Assembly (NCBI RefSeq): GCF_000744935.1
Contig: NZ_JQMW01000011.1
Span: forward strand, 1-64,000
DNA length: 64,000 bases
Source: Clostridium sp. KNHs214
GTDB taxonomy: Bacteria; Bacillota; Clostridia; Clostridiales; Clostridiaceae
Direction: 5' to 3'
The position numbers and the translations under genes are program-made. This document shows, one piece after another, positions 1 through 9,199 of the stretch. The notes under the pieces were generated by a model. That model saw only the letters and a list, made by a program, of their open reading frames with translations, was not told where the DNA came from and did no database searches. Numbering within the stretch: position 1 is the stretch's first letter; each line of letters starts with the position of its first letter.

Positions 1-470
1 AAACCGTAATCTGGTATAAATTGTGTAGATAAAAGCAGTGCACCCATAGATTGAACAAAAAAGGTGAAGAAAAGCACATATCTAGCCAGCTTCACTATAC
101 CTTGCAATGAAAAAGAGTTCATAGCTTCCTGCATTACTAATCTTTCTTTTAAAGTAATTCTTTTACCTAATATCAATGCTATCATTGTAGCAAAAGACAT
201 AAAACCAAGTCCACCAATTTCTATAAGCAGCATTATTACAGTTTTACCAAAATAAGTCCAATGTGTACTTGTATTTAATGTTACAAGTCCTGTAACACAT
301 ACTGCTGAAGTAGATGTAAATATACAATCTATAAAAGGCGTCCTAGTCCCACTTCTAGATGCAATGGGTAAATTCAAAAGAATAGCTCCTGTAAATATAA
401 CTATTGCAAATCCAATAGCTAGTATCTGTACAGGAGTAAATTTAGGTTTATGTTTTAATATTTCTGACAT
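1..470 (-). CDS. TrkH/KtrB-family potassium uptake membrane protein (3' part outside window)
   Basis: This is the N-terminal part of a Trk/Ktr-type K+ transporter subunit; the rest lies beyond base 1. Read on the minus strand from the ATG at 470 it gives MSEILKHKPKFTPVQILA, a first membrane helix, then a stretch containing TSTSAVCVTGL that matches the first selectivity-filter loop of the family. A second helix (LLIEIGGLGFMSF) follows. A GGGGTGA ribosome-binding site precedes the ATG. The family imports K+ through the membrane together with a cytoplasmic nucleotide-binding TrkA/KtrA partner, which is not in view. The short spacer between helices and the lack of extra N-terminal helices favour KtrB over E. 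coli-type TrkH. The family call is firm; the exact subtype is less sure. Confidence 0.85.
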   Translation of the reverse strand, partial: MSEILKHKPKFTPVQILAIGFAIVIFTGAILLNLPIASRSGTRTPFIDCIFTSTSAVCVTGLVTLNTSTHWTYFGKTVIMLLIEIGGLGFMSFATMIALILGKRITLKERLVMQEAMNSFSLQGIVKLARYVLFFTFFVQSMGALLLSTQFIPDYG

Positions 471-525
471 CGTATCACCCCAATTCTATGTCCATAAATT
501 AATTTGAGCTAATAATTATTTTACC

Positions 526-553
526 ATTATATCACTTAATATATTTTTGTCAA
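526..553 (-). promoter_or_regulatory. Sigma-A type promoter for the Trk/Ktr gene
   Basis: On the minus strand TTGACA (548-553) and TATAAT (526-531) are separated by 16 bp, about 56 bp upstream of the transporter ATG. Both hexamers match consensus exactly. Confidence 0.75.
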
Positions 554-586
554 AATCCTAATATATACTTTTATTCCTTTATATAA

Positions 587-616
587 TAAAAAAAATGCGA
601 CCCCATGCCGCATTTT
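587..616 (-). terminator. Rho-independent terminator after rplT
   Basis: An 8-bp stem (AAAATGCG with CGCATTTT, 592-599 and 609-616) is followed on the minus strand by a T-run, directly downstream of the rplT stop codon. It ends the infC-rpmI-rplT transcript. Confidence 0.85.
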
Positions 617-620
617 CATA

Positions 621-974
621 TTATAAGCTTTGTTTTGCTACTTCTACTAATTCAGTAAAAGCTTTTGGATCATTTATAGCTATTTCAGAAAGCATCTTTC
701 TGTTCATATCTATTCCTGCAAGCTTTATTCCATTCATAAATCTAGAGTAAGAAAGACCATTCATTCTAGTAGCTGCATTTATTCTTGCTATCCATAACTT
801 TCTATAATCTCTCTTCTTTAATTTTCTTCCTCTATATGCATCTCTTAATGCTCTTATAACTGATTGATTAGCAACTTTAATTAATTTACTTCTTGAACCG
901 TAGTATCCTTTTGCAAGTTTTAATACTTTTTTATGTTTTTTACGAGCATTTACCGCTCTTTTAACTCTTGCCAT
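621..974 (-). CDS. rplT: 50S ribosomal protein L20
   Basis: This 117-residue, very basic protein starts [19 protein letters not shown] and carries the conserved [14 protein letters not shown] segment, both diagnostic of L20. Length matches the family (117-119). L20 binds 23S rRNA early in large-subunit assembly. In Firmicutes it also represses its own operon by binding the infC leader mRNA. A GGAGG site lies 10 bp upstream of the ATG. It is the last gene of infC-rpmI-rplT and is followed by a strong terminator. Confidence 0.98.
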   Translation of the reverse strand: MARVKRAVNARKKHKKVLKLAKGYYGSRSKLIKVANQSVIRALRDAYRGRKLKKRDYRKLWIARINAATRMNGLSYSRFMNGIKLAGIDMNRKMLSEIAINDPKAFTELVEVAKQSL

Positions 975-1006
975 CTCAAAAACCTCCTTCTGCTTTAAGC
1001 TCTAAA

Positions 1007-1204
1007 CTATAGATATGGTAATACTTTCTTCATTACTTTTTCTTGTGATTCAGATACGTATGAAGTTTGTCTTAAATTTCTCTTTGTTTTAGAGCTTTTT
1101 TTAGTTAGTATGTGGCTTTTAAAAGCCTTAGCTCTCTTTAATTTTCCTGTTCCTGTCTTTTTAAATCTTTTAGCTGCGCCTCTATGAGTTTTCATTTTTG
1201 GCAT
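1007..1204 (-). CDS. rpmI: 50S ribosomal protein L35
   Basis: This 65-residue basic protein starts [20 protein letters not shown], the L35 signature, and has the usual length. It is a structural protein of the large ribosomal subunit. GAGGAGGAG precedes the ATG. It sits between infC and rplT with short gaps (19 and 32 bp), the standard operon order in Firmicutes, and is presumably controlled by L20 acting on the shared leader. Confidence 0.98.
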   Translation of the reverse strand: MPKMKTHRGAAKRFKKTGTGKLKRAKAFKSHILTKKSSKTKRNLRQTSYVSESQEKVMKKVLPYL

Positions 1205-1223
1205 ACTAAACTCCTCCTCTCAA

Positions 1224-1745
1224 TTATGCTCTTTTTGGAGCTAAAACCATGATCATGTTTCTTCCTTCTAATTTAGCTTCCTTTTCTTTTACACAAATAT
1301 CTTCTAATATTTTGTAGAAGTTATCTAATATTTTACGTCCTATGTGTGAATAGTCAGCTTCTCTTCCTCTGAATCTAACTGTTACTTTAACCTTATTTCC
1401 AGCCTCCAAGAACTTCCTTGCATTCTTTGCTTTTACTTCCAAATCATGCTCTTCAATTTTAGGACTCAATCTTACCTCTTTAATATTTATGACATTTTGT
1501 TTTTTCTTAGCTTCTTTTTCTTTCTTGGCTTGTTCATAAATAAATTTGCCATAATCCATTATTCTGCATACTGGTGGATTAGCATTTGGCGAAATCATAA
1601 CTAAATCCATTTCTTTTTCTTCTGCTATAGTCAAAGCTTCTCTAGATGAGATTATTCCTAATTGTGAACCATCATCGCCTATAACTCTTATTTCTTTAGC
1701 TCTTATGTCTTCATTTACTAAGTGCTTTTTATCTTTACTAATAAT
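1224..1745 (-). CDS. infC: Translation initiation factor IF-3, probable ATT start
   Basis: IF-3 keeps the 30S subunit free and checks start-codon pairing. The 173-residue protein has the N-domain ([14 protein letters not shown]), the linker rich in K/E, and the C-domain ending NMIMVLAPK. An in-frame GTG at 1751 cannot be the start because it overlaps the AGGAGG site (1751-1756). The ATT at 1743-1745 lies 5 nt after that site and gives I-I-S-K-D, matching the start of other Firmicute IF-3 proteins. Unusual AUU/AUA starts are a known autoregulatory feature of infC, since IF-3 itself discriminates against them. First gene of the operon, preceded by an L20-type leader. Confidence 0.95.
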   Translation of the reverse strand: MISKDKKHLVNEDIRAKEIRVIGDDGSQLGIISSREALTIAEEKEMDLVMISPNANPPVCRIMDYGKFIYEQAKKEKEAKKKQNVINIKEVRLSPKIEEHDLEVKAKNARKFLEAGNKVKVTVRFRGREADYSHIGRKILDNFYKILEDICVKEKEAKLEGRNMIMVLAPKRA

Positions 1746-1761
1746 ATTCACCTCCTGGTGT

Positions 1762-1900
1762 TATTAAACATATAATAAAAGGACGGCACATGCCGTCCTT
1801 TATATATCACATTAATGTAATCATAACTTACCTTACTAGCTGTGCTGTAAGGTGAGAAACGGCTGTTTCTACTTGTAATAAAACTCACTATTAAGTTAAC
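1762..1900 (-). ncRNA. L20-type leader of the infC-rpmI-rplT operon (attenuator)
   Basis: Between the promoter and infC the minus strand holds a small stem (ACCTTAC with GTAAGGT), then a strong hairpin GGACGGCA/TGCCGTCC (about 1782-1799) followed by T-rich sequence. This is a leader terminator ahead of the operon. Position and layout match the L20 leaders known in Firmicutes, where excess L20 promotes premature termination. The L20-binding pseudoknot was not verified, so the class assignment rests on context plus the terminator. Confidence 0.65.
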
Positions 1901-1906
1901 AATGTT

Positions 1907-1935
1907 ATTCTACTACATTAATACTCCTCTGTCAA
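1907..1935 (-). promoter_or_regulatory. Promoter of infC-rpmI-rplT
   Basis: TTGACA (1930-1935), a 17-bp spacer and TAGAAT (1907-1912) on the minus strand. It lies just inside the 3' flank of thrS and gives a leader of about 150 nt before infC. Confidence 0.75.
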
Positions 1936-1942
1936 CACTTTA

Positions 1943-3851
1943 TTATAAACTGTTTACCTTATTACTTATTTCTTCTTTTATCTTACTTATAAATTCCTCT
2001 ATAGTATCAGTTCCTAAATCTCCTTCTTTTCTGCTTCTGATTGCTACTTTACCTTCTGCCATTTCTTTATCTCCAATTACAAGCATATAAGGAATTTTTT
2101 GAAGTTGTGCTTCCCTTATCTTATATCCTATTTTTTCATTTCTAAAGTCAGTTTCTACCCTTATGTCATTTTCTTTAATTTAGTTTCTATTTCTTTGCAG
2201 TATTCTAAGCTTCTATCAGTTATATTCATAATTTTAACTTGTACTGGCGCCAACCATGTTGGGAATGCTCCTGCAAAATGTTCTATTAATATACCTATAA
2301 ATCTTTCTATACTACCAAACACAACTCTGTGTACTGTTACTGGTCTATGCTTTTCCCCATCCGCTCCTATATATGAAAGATCAAATCTTTCTGGTAGCTG
2401 AAAATCTAGCTGAATTGTTCCACACTGCCAAGTTCTACCTATGCAATCTCTTAAATGGAAATCAATCTTTGGACCGTAGAAAGCTCCATCGCCCTCATTT
2501 ATCTTATACTCAAGTCCTGCTTTTCAAGAGCAGCTCTCAATCCATTAGTTGCATCTTCCCAATCTTCATCACTACCCATAGAATTTTCTGGTCTTGTAGA
2601 AAGCTCTACAAAATATTCAAATCCAAACATTTTATAAAATTCATCTATTAAATTAACTACTCCAAGTACTTCATCAGTTATTTGATCTTTAGTCATAAAT
2701 ATATGCGCATCATCTTGAGTAAAGCATCTAACTCTCATAAGTCCGTGTAATGCACCAGAAAGCTCATGTCTGTGAACAAGTCCAAGTTCACCTAATCTTA
2801 AAGGTAAATCTCTATAAGAATGCATTCCATCCTTATAAACTAACATAGCACCTGGACAATTCATTGGTTTTACTGCATAATCTTCTTCGTCAATTTTGTA
2901 AAGTACATATTTCTTTGTAGTGATCCCAATGTCCTGATTGATGCCATAAAGCTTCATTTAATATTATTGGAGTTTTAATTTCATCATATCCTGCTTTTCT
3001 ATGCACTTCTCTCCAGTAATCTTCAAGTATATTTCTTAAAATCATTCCCTTTGGATAGAAGAATGGGAATCCTGGACCTTCATCATGTATTGCAAATAAT
3101 CCAAGCTCTTTACCAAGTTTTCTGTGATCTCTCTTTTTAGCTTCTTCTAGCATATGGATATACTCATCCAATTCGCTTTGTTTTGTAAAAGCTGTTCCAT
3201 AAATTCTTTGTAGCATTTGCTTATTTTCATCGCCTCTCCAATAAGCCCCAGCTAAAGATAACAATTTTATAGCTTTTACTTTCTTTGTAGATGGTACATG
3301 AGGACCTGCACATAAATCTACAAACTCACCTTGTCTATAGAACGAAATTACTGCATCCTCTGGCAAGTCTTCTATAAGTTCTACTTTATAATCCTCTCCT
3401 TTTTCTTTTACATATTTTATAGCTTCTTCTCTTGGAAGTTCAAATCTTTCTAATTTCAAATCTTCTTTAACTATCTTTTTCATTTCTTTTTCTATATTTC
3501 CATTATTTCTGGTGTAAAAGAAAAATCTGCTTCAAAATCATAATAGAACCCTGTATCTATCGCTGGTCCTATAGCTAATTTTACTTCTGGATATAGTCTT
3601 TTTACTGCTTGAGCTAAAATATGTGAGCCAGTATGTCTTAAAGCCCATTTTCCATCTTCGTCTTCAAAAGTTGCTATTTCTAAAGTGCAATCTTCATTTA
3701 TCTCAGTCATAAGTTCAGCTTTCTTCCCATTTACTTTAGCAGCTAGGGCTTTTTTATAAAGAGCTGGACTTATTTTCATAGCAATATCACTAACTTTGGT
3801 TCCCTTTTCTACCTCTATAACTTTTCCATCCTTTAATGTTACCTTAATCAT
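1943..3851 (-). pseudogene. thrS: Threonyl-tRNA synthetase with five single-base frameshifts
   Basis: ThrRS charges tRNA-Thr. The gene starts at the ATG at 3851 (GGAGGAG site) with a TGS domain ([17 protein letters not shown]), then the editing domain, the class II catalytic core ([18 protein letters not shown]) and the anticodon-binding domain, ending at the TAA at 1943. The frame breaks five times. Each break fits loss of one A (sense strand) from a short A-run: 3497-3499, 2910-2912, 2894-2897, 2521-2524 and 2174-2176. Adding five bases gives exactly 638 codons (637 aa), the usual length. No in-frame nonsense or loss of motifs is seen. Either local sequence errors or a very recent decay; neighbouring large genes are intact. 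A T-box precedes it. Confidence 0.9.
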
Positions 3852-4008
3852 TTTAACTCCTCCTTTTCCTTATTTATTCCATGGCTACGCTAACTTCTTC
3901 TATAAATGTGGAGAATAAAGACAGTTACACCGTTGGATAACAATTAATAAGTTTATATTAATAAATTTTTATGTTGATTATTATTTTAAAACCAAACAAT
4001 ATTTTAAC

Positions 4009-4262
4009 AAAAAATAACTAAACTCATCCCATAAATGGGACGAGTATCTCGCGGTTCCACCCAAATTAATAATAAAATAAATATTTATCATTCACTTGAA
4101 GCCTTTAACGTTGGCAACGGCAATGCCTACTAATTTCAGCACGCTACTCAAAGGTGGTTTTCAACAGTTCTTATTCAAAGGATTTTGCAGCCTATGAACC
4201 CTTCTCTCTTAGAACAGTATACTGTTTACTCTTCCTTTTCACAGTATTTTAAGTAATATATT
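4009..4262 (-). promoter_or_regulatory. T-box riboswitch upstream of thrS
   Basis: The minus strand carries GGGTGGAACCGCG (4050-4062), a close match to the T-box motif that pairs with the tRNA acceptor end. It is followed by a terminator hairpin (ACTCGTCCC with GGGATGAGT, 4022-4045) and a T-rich tract. Stem I lies in about 4100-4260. T-boxes sense uncharged tRNA and allow read-through when the amino acid is short. About 160 nt separate the terminator from the thrS start, somewhat long. Confidence 0.9.
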
Positions 4263-4275
4263 CTAAATTTATTAA

Positions 4276-4304
4276 AGTATATTACTTTTATTTTAAAAAG
4301 TCAA
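4276..4304 (-). promoter_or_regulatory. Promoter of the thrS T-box transcript
   Basis: TTGACT (4299-4304), 17 bp, TATACT (4276-4281) on the minus strand, just upstream of the T-box. Confidence 0.65.
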
Positions 4305-4319
4305 TAGCTAATAATTTTT

Positions 4320-5219
4320 TTATATTTTTTTACTTAATAAATTTCTACACTGTTCACATCCACTACATATTATAACTCTATCTTCAAATACGCTTTCTAT
4401 TGTGTTTATAAATTCCTTATTCATACAATTATCCATTCCATGTATTACAATATTTTTAGGTGAATTGGTTACAAGGCCACTGATTATTATCTCCTCTATA
4501 CCTATTTTTTCATTAACTCCCTCTACAAATGCTCCTTTTTTAAATTGTTTACTCATATCATTTCCTATATCATCCTTTATAACGTATTTCTCTCCATTTT
4601 CTATAAATATATGAATTTTATTTATTTTGCTTTCCTGCATACCAACAAAATATTTAAGCAACTTTATAAATTCATCATATTCCCTTTCTACCATAAGGCT
4701 TTCAATTATTTTATCTATTATTAAACATACTTTCTTTTTAATTTCATGTGCTCTAAATTGTAAATATCCTTCAATATTTATTAAAGCATTTTCTTTCATA
4801 ACATTTAAAATATTTTCTTTTATTTCATTCATCCTATTAGAGCAATAAACTGCTTTTTCATCGTTTATCCCTTGTAAATTAGTAAGTATATTAAATAAGC
4901 TTATCTTTATATCTTCTATTTCCTCTTTTCCCAAAAAGAAATATTCTTCATTGAGTATACAATCCACTTCCATGTAATAAAATTCTAGTATTATAACTTC
5001 ATATATAATTTCCATTAAGTTGAAATAAACAATATCAATTTTTTCCCTAGGTATATCTTCAATATCTGAAGAAAATATTTTTATTACATTACAACCCTTG
5101 TCTACCTCCTCATATATTCCTATATTTATGTTTTTGTGCTTTAAACTTTCCTCAAGTTCATTTATATTATATATAAATTCCTCGCTTTCTCCCTTAAAAA
5201 CTATTGTAAGTAACAACAT
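4320..5219 (-). CDS. ytxC: YtxC-like putative sporulation protein
   Basis: This 299-residue protein resembles the YtxC family, a poorly understood sporulation-associated group usually found beside thrS in Bacillus and Clostridium, as here. The start is taken as the ATG at 5219 with GGGTGA upstream; a GTG nine bases earlier overlaps that site. The protein is acidic and leucine/isoleucine rich, with no clear membrane segment. A C-terminal CSGCEQCRNLL motif offers paired cysteines that might bind metal. Biochemical role unknown. The call depends on recognising the family from sequence and context. Confidence 0.7.
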   Translation of the reverse strand: MLLLTIVFKGESEEFIYNINELEESLKHKNINIGIYEEVDKGCNVIKIFSSDIEDIPREKIDIVYFNLMEIIYEVIILEFYYMEVDCILNEEYFFLGKEEIEDIKISLFNILTNLQGINDEKAVYCSNRMNEIKENILNVMKENALINIEGYLQFRAHEIKKKVCLIIDKIIESLMVEREYDEFIKLLKYFVGMQESKINKIHIFIENGEKYVIKDDIGNDMSKQFKKGAFVEGVNEKIGIEEIIISGLVTNSPKNIVIHGMDNCMNKEFINTIESVFEDRVIICSGCEQCRNLLSKKI

Positions 5220-5356
5220 TAAAATCACCCACTTTCATTATAGTGAGAACACTTTTACTTGAATTTATTCTTTACAAATTTAATCCTTGTGATAATATAA
5301 GTTATAAATTTATATTTTACAAAATAAATTCATTTATGTATGAAAAGGTGATTTTT

Positions 5357-6067
5357 ATGAAAAAATTTATTATTGTAGATTTTAGAATAAATAAAGAAGA
5401 AAAGGGAAATTTAAAAAAGCTAGGTTATGAAACCCTTAGTTGTCCTCCTAGCGAATCACTATATACTGCAGTATGTGGGCATCCAGATATGCTTTTACAC
5501 TTTTTGAAGGAAGACACTTTAGTAATACATAAAGATGCTCCTTTAAATTTTATAAATTTCTTAAAAAAAATTAATATTAAAGTTATACTTTCAAAAAATT
5601 CTCTAGAGAAAAGTTATCCCTACAACATTGGCTTAAATGCAGTTAACATAGGTGATATATTTGTCCATTATACAAAATATACAGATCCAGCCATAATCCA
5701 TAATATATATGATAAAAAAATCTTAAATGTTAAGCAAGGATACACCAAGTGTTCCACTGCAATTATAAATTCTAATGCCTTTATAACCTCTGATCCTTCT
5801 ATTAAAAATGCATTAGTAAAAGAAAGCAAAGATGTATTATTCTTACCACCAGGCAATATAATTTTACCAGGTTTAAACTATGGCTTCATTGGAGGAACTT
5901 GTGGCCTTTTGGAAAAGGGGATTTTAGCCTTTTATGGAGATTTAAATTGCTATAAATATGGAAAGGAAGTTATGTCTTTTTTAGAAAAGCATAATGTTAA
6001 GCCTATTTTTCTTAGAAAAGGACCTTTGGTGGATAGGGGAAGCATGTTTAGTGGGCTAGTGGGCTAG
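5357..6067 (+). CDS. DUF6873-type protein, guanidino-modifying-enzyme fold (predicted)
   Basis: A 236-residue protein starting MKKFIIVDFRINKEEKGNL, preceded by AAAGGTGAT. Start candidates further upstream lack a ribosome-binding site. The blocks GYTKCSTAIIN, ITSDPSIK and FIGGTCGLL are typical of a clostridial family that I recognise as DUF6873, thought to share the fold of arginine deiminases and related enzymes; activity is unknown. It is transcribed divergently from ytxC. The C-terminus ends in GSMFSGLVG, where the stop falls inside a three-fold 8-bp tandem repeat at the edge of the restriction-modification island, so the last residues may have been altered by the insertion of that island. 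Confidence 0.6.
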   Translation: MKKFIIVDFRINKEEKGNLKKLGYETLSCPPSESLYTAVCGHPDMLLHFLKEDTLVIHKDAPLNFINFLKKINIKVILSKNSLEKSYPYNIGLNAVNIGDIFVHYTKYTDPAIIHNIYDKKILNVKQGYTKCSTAIINSNAFITSDPSIKNALVKESKDVLFLPPGNIILPGLNYGFIGGTCGLLEKGILAFYGDLNCYKYGKEVMSFLEKHNVKPIFLRKGPLVDRGSMFSGLVG

Positions 6068-6074
6068 TGGGCTA
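6051..6074 (+). repeat. Three tandem copies of an 8-bp unit at the island edge
   Basis: The unit GTGGGCTA occurs three times in direct succession and is followed by CGCCCCCG. It spans the stop codon of the DUF6873-type gene and marks the change from core sequence to the restriction-modification island. Confidence 0.8.
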
Positions 6075-6086
6075 CGCCCCCGTACT

Positions 6087-6299
6087 TCACCTGTATAATT
6101 TTATTCTTTTATTAAATAAATCCCAAGTCATTAAATCATCAGTTATATCGACTACCTGCACAAATGGCATTGCTCCATCTCCGTCATACCACTCTTCATT
6201 TCCATACGGTTGAGGGAATGAACCACGCCTATATTTAGCGTATTCTCCCAACTTACGCTGTTCCCAAGCAAATGAGGGAAAGTGAATACCTCACTTTCC
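6087..6299 (-). pseudogene. Orphan hsdS fragment (start of a target-recognition domain)
   Basis: Read on the minus strand, this untracked stretch encodes FPSFAWEQRKLGEYAKYRRG and continues to a TGA at 6087. The motif WEQRKLGE is the same conserved segment that opens each half of the HsdS nearby (at about 11650 and 12270). It is the first 65 or so residues of a target-recognition domain, cut short. It lies directly after hsdM and has no start codon or ribosome-binding site. A perfect 10-bp hairpin (6276-6300) sits at its beginning. Probably a leftover of recombination among specificity genes. Confidence 0.75.
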
Positions 6300-6313
6300 C
6301 TTTAACAACAAAT

Positions 6314-7903
6314 TTAAATTTTTACGCCTAAAATCCTCAATTGTTCATTAATCTCAGCTTCAAGCTCAGCAATTTCCTTATTATCTTGTTCTAACAGCTT
6401 ATTTATTTCTTCTAAATCAATTGGTTCTTCTTCCTCAAAAGTATCAACATAACGTGGTATGTTTAAATTAAAATCATTTTCTCTAATTTCTTCAATAGAT
6501 GCCAAATGAGCATACTTAGGAGCGTCTTTACGTTCCTTATATGTTTTTATGATTTTATCAATATCTTCATCTCTTAAATTATTTTGATTTTTATTCTTTT
6601 CAAAATCATTACTTGCATCAATAAATAATATATCTTTATTTTCACGATTCTTCTTTAACACTAAAATTACAGTTGGAATACTTGTTCCATAAAATAAATT
6701 TGCTGGCAATCCAATTATTGTATCAAGGTAATTTTTACCAATTAAAGTTTCTCTTATTTTTCCTTCTGCTGCACCTCTAAACAACACTCCATGAGGTAAA
6801 ACAATAGCCATTGTTCCAGTCTTATTTAAATGATATATACTATGCAATATAAAAGCATAATCTGCCTTTGAAGCTGGTGCTAACTTTCCATATTCACTAA
6901 AACGTGGGTCTTTTAATTTAGTTTTATCATTATCCCATTTTGCCGAATATGGTGGATTTGCAACAACTGCATCAAAGCTACGTGGCTGATCAATACCTTT
7001 TTCATCTGGACCATCTGGCCAATCAATTTCCAAAGTATCGGCATTACTTAATATCATATTGTTATAAGATATACCATGCATCATTAAATTCATACGTGCC
7101 AAGTTATATGTAGTTGTATTCAATTCTTGACCAAAGTACTTCATGGGAATGCCTTTTGGTAATTCTTGACCTACAGTAAGTAATAAAGAACCCGATCCCA
7201 TTGTTGGGTCATATACACTAAATAATTCATCTGATTTTTCTACACCTTCTGTTACTACTTTAGCTAAAATTTTACTTACTTGATGTGGTGTATAGAATTC
7301 TCCACCCTTTTTACCAGCACTAGCTGCAAATTGACCAATTAAGTATTCATATATTTCACCTAAAATGTCTTTTCCATCATTACCTTTGTATTCAATACTA
7401 TCAACTAACTTTACTATGTTGTTAAGTGATTTAGCGCGTTCATTTGTAGAATTTCCAAGACGAGAATCTCCTAAATTAATATCATTAAATACTCCACGGA
7501 AATCTTTTACTGCTTCTTTATTTAATTCTGCATTTTTATTAAAGTTATCAAAAATAGTTTGATAGTCACTAGGAATAACTTGTGAATCATTAATTTTATC
7601 AATCAATGACTGCCACGTATCCTTTGGAGCAATTGCATATCCTAAGCTTGCTGAAATATCTTGTAGATAATCTTCAAGCTCCGAATCATCTACTTGTGAA
7701 TTATAGGATTCATTAATAGACTCCCCCTCTATAACATCAATAACATTATTCTTTAACAAATACTCCTCTTGATGTTCTGATAAATATCTATAAAACATAA
7801 ATGCCAATATATAATTTTTGTACTCTGCTGCATCCATGGTTCCACGTAATTCATTTGCCATTGCCCATAATTTATTGGTAATTGATTGTATATTATTGCT
7901 CAT
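6314..7903 (-). CDS. hsdM: Type I restriction-modification system methyltransferase subunit
   Basis: HsdM methylates adenine in the target chosen by HsdS and is needed for the restriction complex. The 529-residue protein has the N-terminal helical HsdM domain (LWAMANELRGTMDAAEYK), the AdoMet-binding motif DPTMGSGSLLL (near residue 233) and the catalytic NPPY (near 316) of N6-adenine methylases. GAGAGGAAG precedes the ATG. It is the last gene of the minus-strand hsd cluster, 38 bp after hsdS. Intact, so modification could persist if another HsdS supplies specificity. Confidence 0.97.
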   Translation of the reverse strand: MSNNIQSITNKLWAMANELRGTMDAAEYKNYILAFMFYRYLSEHQEEYLLKNNVIDVIEGESINESYNSQVDDSELEDYLQDISASLGYAIAPKDTWQSLIDKINDSQVIPSDYQTIFDNFNKNAELNKEAVKDFRGVFNDINLGDSRLGNSTNERAKSLNNIVKLVDSIEYKGNDGKDILGEIYEYLIGQFAASAGKKGGEFYTPHQVSKILAKVVTEGVEKSDELFSVYDPTMGSGSLLLTVGQELPKGIPMKYFGQELNTTTYNLARMNLMMHGISYNNMILSNADTLEIDWPDGPDEKGIDQPRSFDAVVANPPYSAKWDNDKTKLKDPRFSEYGKLAPASKADYAFILHSIYHLNKTGTMAIVLPHGVLFRGAAEGKIRETLIGKNYLDTIIGLPANLFYGTSIPTVILVLKKNRENKDILFIDASNDFEKNKNQNNLRDEDIDKIIKTYKERKDAPKYAHLASIEEIRENDFNLNIPRYVDTFEEEEPIDLEEINKLLEQDNKEIAELEAEINEQLRILGVKI

Positions 7904-8368
7904 TATTTTTACTTCCTCTCTTTTATTAATTTGATTGTGCCTTATATAAACATCTGTTGTAAAAGTCCCTTCTTTTGTTGTTGTAAATGCTCTAACTTAC
8001 GCTGATGAAGGGTGATAAGGTGGTCGAGGCTTGAGAAATATTCTCCAATTTTTTGTTGTTCCTTATATTGAGGAATTAAAATATCTATGTCAAGTATTTC
8101 GTCTTGGCGGATACTTGGTTGTGCCATTCCTCTGTCCAATGCTACAATATCTTTATTTTTTGCCATTAATAAGAAAAATAAAAATTTTTTATGTTCTGAA
8201 CTTCTTAACCCTAACGTATTCTGTATAATTACAGCCTTTGAGTCAGGAAATAAAGTGTAGTGCGTCAAAATATAGCTTTTGAAAACTGCATTTCTAAGTC
8301 AAATTATAACTATAACTCCAATAACTATCCAGTAATTAAATGCATTTTAAATAATCATATTATTGCTA

Positions 8369-8505
8369 AATAAAACCTCCTAATGACTTGACATCATTTG
8401 GAGGTTATTTTAAGCTTATTATAAAAACTAGAGAAAGGAAAGGGAAGAACCCCAAGCCGTGCAAAGCGAAGGTTCTTCCCTAAAAATAAGAGCGTAAGCT
8501 CTTAC
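8369..8505 (+). other. Hairpins in the transposon leader
   Basis: Between the left transposon end and the first gene there are three inverted repeats: AACCTCC with GGAGGTT (about 8368-8407), GGAAGAACC with GGTTCTTCC (about 8445-8479) and AAGAGC with GCTCTT (about 8487-8503). They may shield the transposon genes from outside transcription or form a leader RNA. Confidence 0.5.
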
Positions 8506-8516
8506 AACCTATTATT

Positions 8517-9092
8517 ATGATAAGATTATTTTCACAACTATGCAAGTGTTTTAAACAAATTTCTTTTGAAAATGAGATAAATATTTTTGAAGAGTATATG
8601 AAAACGGTTAATTCAGAGGCTTTGGTATGTCCAGTCTGCGGATCTAAACACGATCTATCCCTATTTGCCTCTTATAAACGCCATCTTGTGACTTATGATA
8701 ATAATGAAGTTCACGATAATATAATAACTATCAATAGATATATTTGCCCGTCATGTGGACATACTCATGCTATCCTACCTTCGGTAATTGTGCCCTACAT
8801 GTCATTTAGCTTTAAATTTACTGTGTCTATTATTCATGATTATCTTGTACATAAATTTACCTCTGTAGAAGCTATGTGTGAACATTATTGTATAGCAATA
8901 TCCACATTCTATCGAATTTTAAATAAGTTCAAAAAACATAAACAACTATGGCTTGGACTTCTACAAGACAAGCTTATTTCTAATCTAAGTTTTATACAGC
9001 GTGTTATAAATAGTACCTTTATTGAAATTGAAACCTTTATAACAAACTTTTTTAATAGAAACGGCTTATCCTTTTTTCAAGGAACATCATAA
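8517..9092 (+). CDS. Zinc-ribbon transposon protein (DUF6431-like)
   Basis: A 191-residue protein with two CxxC pairs, VCPVCGSKH (near residue 38) and CPSCGHTH (near 78), which together can form a zinc ribbon, followed by a helical segment that looks like a helix-turn-helix (FTSVEAMCEHYCIAISTFYRILNKF). This layout matches the DUF6431 proteins found with DDE transposases in clostridia. It probably binds DNA, either at transposon ends or target, but the function is inferred only from motifs and from its place as first gene of the element. A clear ribosome-binding site is not visible. Confidence 0.65.
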   Translation: MIRLFSQLCKCFKQISFENEINIFEEYMKTVNSEALVCPVCGSKHDLSLFASYKRHLVTYDNNEVHDNIITINRYICPSCGHTHAILPSVIVPYMSFSFKFTVSIIHDYLVHKFTSVEAMCEHYCIAISTFYRILNKFKKHKQLWLGLLQDKLISNLSFIQRVINSTFIEIETFITNFFNRNGLSFFQGTS

Positions 9093-9199
9093 TTAAGCTA
9101 TAGCTATATACTTTTTATTTTATTTTATATATACCACTTAATACGATAATGGATATTATAATTTCCCCATGATAGCATTTTTATAGAGGTGATGTTGAA

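Noticed and set aside
2890-3483. Separate genes for the pieces of thrS
   Set aside because: The pieces align in order to one ThrRS and join after single-base corrections; internal starts lack ribosome-binding sites.
6276-6300. Hairpin GGGAAAGTGA/TCACTTTCCC as the hsdM terminator
   Set aside because: The stem is perfect but is not followed by a T-run on the minus strand and lies within the orphan hsdS fragment, so it is mentioned there only.
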